Positions 58,287 through 64,000 of a stretch of DNA of 64,000 nucleotides are shown here, piece after piece. Source of the stretch: Diphasiastrum complanatum. Lineage: Eukaryota > Streptophyta > Lycopodiopsida > Lycopodiales > Lycopodiaceae. The notes under the pieces are model-generated. The model saw only the letters and a program-made list of their open reading frames with translations. It had not been told where the DNA came from and did not search any database. Position numbers and translations under genes: made by a program. The DNA lies in contig CM055092.1 of assembly GCA_029204225.1 (NCBI GenBank), forward strand, positions 87,158,537 through 87,222,536. Direction: 5' to 3'. The stretch's first letter is position 1; each line of letters starts with the position of its first letter.

Positions 58287-60224
58287 ATGAGCTTACATTA
58301 TAGGCCTGATGTTGCCACTATTGGTCTGATGCCTAACTATCCTGCCGATTCTCCTTTCGCTCTGCTCCAGTCTTTTCTTTTTGATACAGACGACGGCCAG
58401 AATTCCCTGTTCTCTCCGATGAAGCTTAAAGTTCAAGGCTCCCCCGTGTCGCCTCTCTCGCCCTCTGAATTAACAGTTGGCTCTGACTCTGCTCCTCACC
58501 GTTTCCAAAACCAGGATTCCTACCAAACATCGGCAGGATCTGAAAGCTCGGCCGAAAGTAGACCCCGTTTCTACAACAAAGTTGTGCATCCCGTCACTAA
58601 CAATAATGATATGTTCATAGATAGCCCGCCTTCTTTCTGTAGCTCATCCGTGCAAAGTCTCTCGGGCGATGGCAGTGACGTGCAGTTGCAGAACTATGCT
58701 GAAAATGGCATCAATTATCAGATGCCAGAAAATAATTTTGTTCAAGGGTTTGATGCCTACAGCAAGCGGCAGAGCGTCGCAAGGACTTTGCGTGAACTGG
58801 AGGACGCCTTACTGGGTCCAGATGACGATGATGAAGCAGATCTTGCAAATTCATTGTATGATGCTTCAGGCGTGACTTCAGATTTGCACTTGACAGATCA
58901 ATTGAATGAACTTTTTTGTAACACTGTTTCCTTTGACCAGCCTGAAGCACAAGCAACAAGAGAGGCGAGGCTCTTTACTTCATCAGAGGGATCTGAATAC
59001 GAAATGTCCAGCTTTGTCTCCGGGCCGGCCAAAAAGGCAGTTCCTTTCATTAGACCCATGGCACCACCCAAGATCACACCTCGAGATTTGCTCGAAACAA
59101 TGAGCAACCCTGAACAGCTTCTGGTGCTTTGTGCCGAAGCCATCTCTGATAATGACCTTGACTTTGCACAGAATGTAATGGCTAAGCTTAATCAAGTAGT
59201 GTCCATCTATGGAGATCCAATGGAGAGGCTGGCAGCGTATATGGTTGAAGGTTTGGCTGCTCGACTGCAGTCAACGGGCAAACTCCTCTACAAGGCTTTG
59301 AAATGCAAAGATCCTCCTCATCTTGACCTGCTTTCAGCCATGCAAGTTATGTTTGAAGTTTGTCCATACTTCAAATTTGGCTACATGGCAGCAAATGGTG
59401 CCATTGCAGAAGCCTTTAAGGATGAAAAGAGAGTGCATATAGTAGATTTAGAGATTGCTCAGGGAAGTCAATGGATCAGCTTGATTCAAGCTCTAGGAGC
59501 CAGGGCTGGAGGGCCACCACATCTTCGAATTACTGGAATAGGCGATCCGGAGGCAGAGTTTGCTCCAGCTGGGGGTTTGCAGGTGGTTGGTCAGAGACTT
59601 GCAAAGCTTGCGGAATCAGAAAATGTGCCTTTTGAATTTCATGCTCTGCCAATGAAGTTGCAAGATATGCAAGCTTCAAGTGTGGATCGAAGGTCCAATG
59701 AAGCTCTTGCTGTGAACTCTGCGTTGCAGCTGCATCACATGCCAGATGAAAGTGTGGGCACCTCGAATCATAGGGATAGAATACTGAGAGTAATCAAGAG
59801 CTGGAGGCCCAAGGTGCTGGCCTTTGTGGAGCAGGAAGCTAATACAAACACTAATCCCTTTTTCCCCCGGTTTATGGAGGTCTTAAGCTATTACACTGCA
59901 GTATTTGAGTCTCTTGATGTAACTCTACCAAGAGAGAGTCGAGAGAGAGTGAACGTGGAACAAAAGTGCCTAGCACGTGATATTGTAAATATCATTGCAT
60001 GTGAGGGTCCTGAGAGAGTGGAACGGATGGAAGTTACTGGAAAATGGAGGGCGCGAATGGCAATGGCAGGACTTCAACCATATCCATTAAGTTCCTTTGT
60101 CAATAACACCATAAAGGCCCTTCTGGAGTCCTACTGCACAAAGTACACATTGCAGGAAGAAGCTGGAGCGTTACATCTAGGTTGGTTAAACAGGAGACTA
60201 ATAGTGGCGTCGGCATGGCATTAA
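58287..60224 (+). CDS. GRAS-family transcriptional regulator, PAT1/SCL branch, 645 aa
   Basis: The ATG at 58287 (MSLHYRPDV) is the first Met in frame; the open frame upstream begins only with a TTG. Residues 1-260 are a Ser/Asp-rich, presumably disordered N-terminus, as in PAT1-type members. The GRAS domain starts about residue 264 (TPRDLLETMSNPEQLLVLCAEAISD, first leucine-rich part). VHIVD follows at about 382 (VHIVDLEIAQGSQWISLIQAL), then LALMLHHMPDES-like second leucine-rich part (NSALQLHHMPDESVGTSNHRDR, about 480). Next come NPFFPRFMEVLSYYTAVFESLD (PFYRE region, about 523), ERVERMEVTGKWRARM (RVER, about 575) and a SAW end (GALHLGWLNRRLIVASAWH). All five blocks are present and the length is normal for the branch. 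One exon, no stops. PAT1-type GRAS proteins act in nucleus/cytoplasm in phytochrome and stress signalling; the exact role here is unknown. It is the only intact host gene in the window. Confidence 0.95.
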   Translation: MSLHYRPDVATIGLMPNYPADSPFALLQSFLFDTDDGQNSLFSPMKLKVQGSPVSPLSPSELTVGSDSAPHRFQNQDSYQTSAGSESSAESRPRFYNKVVHPVTNNNDMFIDSPPSFCSSSVQSLSGDGSDVQLQNYAENGINYQMPENNFVQGFDAYSKRQSVARTLRELEDALLGPDDDDEADLANSLYDASGVTSDLHLTDQLNELFCNTVSFDQPEAQATREARLFTSSEGSEYEMSSFVSGPAKKAVPFIRPMAPPKITPRDLLETMSNPEQLLVLCAEAISDNDLDFAQNVMAKLNQVVSIYGDPMERLAAYMVEGLAARLQSTGKLLYKALKCKDPPHLDLLSAMQVMFEVCPYFKFGYMAANGAIAEAFKDEKRVHIVDLEIAQGSQWISLIQALGARAGGPPHLRITGIGDPEAEFAPAGGLQVVGQRLAKLAESENVPFEFHALPMKLQDMQASSVDRRSNEALAVNSALQLHHMPDESVGTSNHRDRILRVIKSWRPKVLAFVEQEANTNTNPFFPRFMEVLSYYTAVFESLDVTLPRESRERVNVEQKCLARDIVNIIACEGPERVERMEVTGKWRARMAMAGLQPYPLSSFVNNTIKALLESYCTKYTLQEEAGALHLGWLNRRLIVASAWH

Positions 60225-60620
60225 ATGGATTGTTCCCGAAGAAGTGGTGTGCTGGTGAAGGTGTCTCCTTTCCTCTCCTCGAAGTTAGGAACTCGACTGC
60301 AGTAGCCCCATAAGGGACAAAAGATAACATGGATTGTATCGTGAATGGGAATGTTCAGAACTACAAATGTCTCAAATGTGGACAGTAGCTTTTGATTGAG
60401 TCAAAGAGGACAGGTTTAAGATGAATTTCCAGTCTGAAGAAGCTCACAGCAAACTGTGGCTCTACAAACATTTGGCTTGTTACATACAGTCAGTTATTAG
60501 GAGTCCTTAGATCTTTACCTTTGATGTTTTCCTTGAGTCATTAGCCCTCCAAAGTGGGAGAATGTAAATAGATCTTACTCAGACAGAAAGCGCTGCTTTT
60601 GTTTTTTGGATTATCAAAAA
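60225..60620 (+). other. Presumed 3'UTR of the GRAS gene
   Basis: Composition stays moderately G+C-rich to about 60560, then turns A+T-rich. AATGTAAATAG near 60563 is a candidate near-upstream poly(A) element. The end of the transcript is not defined. Confidence 0.4.
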
Positions 60621-61904
60621 GTTGCTTTTTTTTCTTTCTACTCTAAAGAGCCCAATGTCTCATGTTATTTTCATGTTTCCACATGAATTTATCAAAAACA
60701 CTTTTTTGATTTAGACTGAAACTGCTTGTAGTGAAGCAACACTTACTATCTAACTGAAGCTTAATAGCTATCTGTCATTTTTGATGGGAAGACACACTTT
60801 TCAATATACGTATTTTATGATAAGGTTCTTTCAAAATATCCTGATCATGCTGTTAGATTGAGAGAAATTCCAAATAAGCTTGCATCAACTTCTTTGGGAT
60901 GAAAGTTATTGACTTATTTTGATAGGTGTCAATTTGACATGACTTTTCCAAGAAATCATTTCAATTTAGTGCAGCATAACTTGAACAAAAGTACTAATTG
61001 ACGATTGTAAACTTCACTCACACCACTTTACAGCTGAATTTCTATTGGATTGAAGTTCCTGTTTGCATCTGAGCTGTGCAGGAGATGAAGTGCATAAGCA
61101 ATTTGTGCGTTTATCTGTAAATGCTGGAAATCCATTGCAAAGCACCAGCAATTATGGAAAATGATGAACGTCCTTAGTTGAAACTTCGAATTTATATATC
61201 TTACAATGATATTTGTGTTGCAGTCTTTTTCTGAAGTTACATTTGAGGAGGACGTTACCAGCCAAAAGACCTTTTGGCTGGTTAATTCTTAGTAAACATG
61301 GAACTTGATGTTGGAATTGTGTGCTCATGATCTATCATAGTCAATCTTATGGATGGCTCCCTCTGGAAAACATCTAGGCTTCATCACTCACAGTGCACAA
61401 TGGCTTTCACACACACCAAATCAACTTGAAGATCAATGTTTCCTTGAGTGGTGGTTCGAACCGGAAATCAAATTTAGGAAAAAAATTTCCAATTTTTTTT
61501 AATGTTTTTCTTTTGAAAAATTGATTTTTTTTAGGGTCTAATCTTCTTCATTGAATCAATGTGCCAACCTCTCCTATAATTGACCTAGGCCGATACAATA
61601 ATTTGATTTGATTCAAATATAGCTTTCAATGAATCAATGCATAGGCAGCAACACTCTCCTTTATTTAATCTGTATCATCCTTATGTTTGAGGGCATAATT
61701 ATAGGTTTTTAAGTGTGATCATTGATGTGTCAAGTACCTACTACCTCTTCCAAACCAATTTTGAAGAGCTCTTCAACCTTCTTAAGCTATAAATGATGAC
61801 ATTAATCTTGGACTTGATAGTTTATATTCAAGGTTCGATTTCTAGGTGTTGTGCTATCATTGATTTGGTACCTATTAAACAGTCTTCTGGTAGCAATTAG
61901 CTTT
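60621..61904. other. No gene seen
   Basis: Downstream intergenic DNA, A+T-rich. No retroelement motif recognised. Confidence 0.5.
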
Positions 61905-61946
61905 CCCTTAGGGGGCAGTTAGGGGCAGCTAACTGCCCCCTAAGGG
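61905..61946. repeat. Perfect 18-bp inverted repeat with 6-bp loop
   Basis: CCCTTAGGGGGCAGTTAG and CTAACTGCCCCCTAAGGG are exact complements around GGGCAG. It is G+C-rich within A+T-rich DNA. There is no T-run after it and no obvious target duplication. Confidence 0.9.
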
Positions 61947-62666
61947 ATTTTCCAGCTCCTTTTCGCTGATCTACAGGGGCCATTCATGCTTTAGAAAGCC
62001 ACATTCATTGATCGATTGTTGTCATAACTTATGCTGGCTTTTTGGACAACGATGAACAAGCTCTTTCTAACCAAAGTTTATATGCCTTTACTGCGACCTA
62101 TTAATTTGTTTTCGAAACAGTTTCGAAGAGCTTTTCATATTTCAATCTTTTGAAAATTGAAGCCACTAAGCTCTCACCATCAGTGATTCAGGAATCAACA
62201 ATCAAGAGACAAGAAGAGGTGTAATTGCAACCTAAACCTTGAACTTATACTTGTTTTTTGCTACAATAGAAGAACAAAGATAAAACCAACAAAAAAGAAA
62301 AAGAAACATAAAACGATTTGACGGTTTGACCTGATTGGGCCAATTCTCTTTTGATTCACCTTCTCCAAGATGGAAGTGACGCAACACGATCACTGTAGCT
62401 TCAAGCATTCACCAAACCAAGATATCCAATCAAGGAACAAAATACAAGAATCTTCTCATACTAGAACTTATGGAACTGATCCAAGTGGAAATTCCACATT
62501 GAACCAAGAAAACTTTATAGAGTCATGCCTTGTGAATTACTTTCTTAAGAGAGTCATGGTTTTTTTTGCTAATCCTACGGTGTGCATTGCAAGAACCACT
62601 CTTTTCCACTCTTTCCATGACGTTTACTATCATCCTAAAAATTGATTTTCATATTGCTCTACTTCT
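61947..62666. other. No gene seen
   Basis: Contains a 91-codon plus-strand ORF at 62370-62645 (MEVTQHDHCSFKHSPNQD...) with no recognisable domain. It ends just before the LTR and is probably chance. Confidence 0.4.
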
Positions 62667-63124
62667 TGTTGTAATGATCGCCAAGTGAAGATCTACCTAG
62701 ATCCTGTTGCATGCAACCAAAAGTACACCTGTGGAGCCAAGCCACCCAACCAACATCACACGTATAATCAAATCCCTAACTGCTTCACCCCCAAGCCATG
62801 GTGACTGAATGCAAGAGAGGAGAGAATCCTGGCTCTTGGAAATAGAAAAACTGAATGAGTAGGGCGAGTTTCTACAAGATATATAGGCCCCAAAAGCTGA
62901 AGAATTTTTTTTTATAGAATCCTCTATTCCAAGCCAAAAGCAGTCAATTACCATGCATTAGCTCCATAGGTCCAATCAAAGCACTTGTGCCCTCACAAGA
63001 TTATTAATTACATTTCTGGCCTAGTCCGAAATGCGTGGCGTAACTAATAATCTCGTACACTAGAGTACCGGATATCCAAGTATAGGATTATGTCAAATCC
63101 TATAAACAAGACATGGACGTAACA
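62667..63124 (-). repeat. Gypsy-type 3' LTR
   Basis: On the minus strand it starts TGTTACGTCC directly after a purine-rich tract (AAGGAGAGGAGAA, plus-strand 63125-63137) and ends ATTACAACA, 458 bp. The preceding TTTGGAGACAGAACTTG resembles the last codons and spacer before the polypurine tract of many plant gypsy elements. A TATA-like TCTATAAAA lies near 62920. Homologous to 25054-25508. The 5' part of the element is not in the window. Confidence 0.75.
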
Positions 63125-63137
63125 TTCTCCTCTCCTT
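63125..63137 (-). other. Polypurine tract of the gypsy LTR
   Basis: The minus strand reads AAGGAGAGGAGAA immediately before TGTTACGTCC. Confidence 0.7.
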
Positions 63138-64000
63138 AAACAAGTTCTGTCTCCAAAACGAGCAAGATGATCAGAAAACAATCCTTTAACTTTCACACTT
63201 ACTCAGAAGATTACTACCCTTAGTCTGACTTCGAATATCAAATAAGTACTGAGATATGAAATAATTTTCCAACTGTTTATCTCTTCTTTGAAATACTATA
63301 TTCGCTTTTAGAAGTACACTAAGAGATAAATTTTTCTATTGGGTTTGATTCTCTCCAAACTAGTAACATCACTTTCATGTAAATTCATTTTACATGAACC
63401 ACTAGGTGAGTTATCACCATACATTGGAGATCAATGTTCACATTAGAGAAAATATGGGCTCGAAGAGGGCCCTATAAGAAATGCCATGTAGGTGAGAGAA
63501 AAATAGCACTAAAAAATCAAAAGATCATTTTTCAGCTTCTTTATGCATCTGCCCGCATGAGTCTTTACATGTGCAGCCTTATGAGTGTCACATCAAACGT
63601 CACTGGTGCTTAACCACAGTTAAATGTGATTCTTGAGAAGCCGAAATATTTCCTCCCAATAGTTGGGACTTTCAAAAAATACATGGACTGTGGCATTATA
63701 TAAATATGGGAGTCTACCATCTCCATCTCTCGGGTCGAACAAGTGTTTAGCGCCATCTCCAGTTCCGTTATTGTTTGTGTTCTTTGGTATTTTTTTTTTT
63801 TTGCTATTTTAGCTGATATCTAAGCTTTATCATGGTCATGTGGCTCTTTCACCAGAGTATGCTCCGCTTAGAGCAAGAAATTCAAAAGAATCTAAATTAT
63901 CAACTTCTGATATGATCCATTATATGGAGGAAAAGCTAAAGCATTTAGATTTATGGTCATCATGAACATTGTATCCTATTGATTCAGATTGAATGCAACA
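63138..64000. other. No gene recognised
   Basis: It should hold the interior of the minus-strand gypsy element, but beyond the first about 40 bases no chromodomain, integrase or RT motif could be read, so the element may be truncated here. A TTATATAAATATGG string at about 63696-63709 is TATA-like on the plus strand. Confidence 0.4.

Noticed and set aside
62370-62645. 91-codon ORF before the gypsy LTR
   Set aside because: No recognisable domain, no context. Probably chance.

Overview
This looks like a piece of a large, repeat-rich seed-plant nuclear genome. A gymnosperm is my best guess. The base composition is A+T-rich, gene density is very low, LTR retrotransposons of several ages are layered on each other, and there are long (CT)n arrays. 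The single convincing host gene is a GRAS transcription factor that resembles those of seed plants. The species cannot be fixed from the sequence.

Layout. 1-3.7 kb: decayed Ty3/gypsy gag-protease-RT on the minus strand. 4962-11034: a structurally complete but frameshifted Ty1/copia element on the minus strand, with two LTRs, 5-bp target duplication GGCTT, initiator-Met primer site and polypurine tract. 11-17 kb: mostly featureless, with one SINE-like unit. 17.3-24.9 kb: a compound locus. A copia element 'Y' (LTRs of 265 and 262 bp) inserted into the protease of an older copia 'X', with target duplication GATTG. A later inversion of about 1.6 kb then flipped the 3' half of Y together with part of X. 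25-27.6 kb: a gypsy-type LTR and a LINE reverse transcriptase remnant. 27998-28949: a foldback, Mutator-like DNA element with a 9-bp duplication. 31.7-38 kb: an RT fragment with lost catalytic residues and four long (CT)n arrays. 39.3-41.7 kb: hairpin-rich tandem repeats, then a pair of 599-bp direct repeats around a tRNA-Asp-type primer site (a shortened gypsy-like element). 42-47.6 kb and 51.4-55.3 kb: further copia fragments in both orientations, one with a triplicated primer-binding site.

56.5-60.6 kb is the only genic stretch. A GC-richer presumed promoter/leader is followed by a likely 5'UTR intron acceptor, a 13-codon upstream ORF and an uninterrupted GRAS-domain reading frame (PAT1/SCL branch, 645 aa). 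62667-63124 is a gypsy LTR on the minus strand, related to the one at about 25 kb.

Apart from the GRAS gene there is no host pathway or operon-like cooperation to describe. The other reading frames are retroelement remnants or chance ORFs. The most unusual structures are the three consecutive palindrome-ended hairpin repeats in the leader of copia Y, the triplicated primer-binding site at 53890-53961, the nested-then-inverted copia pair and the foldback DNA element. No new defence, metabolic or regulatory system was recognised.
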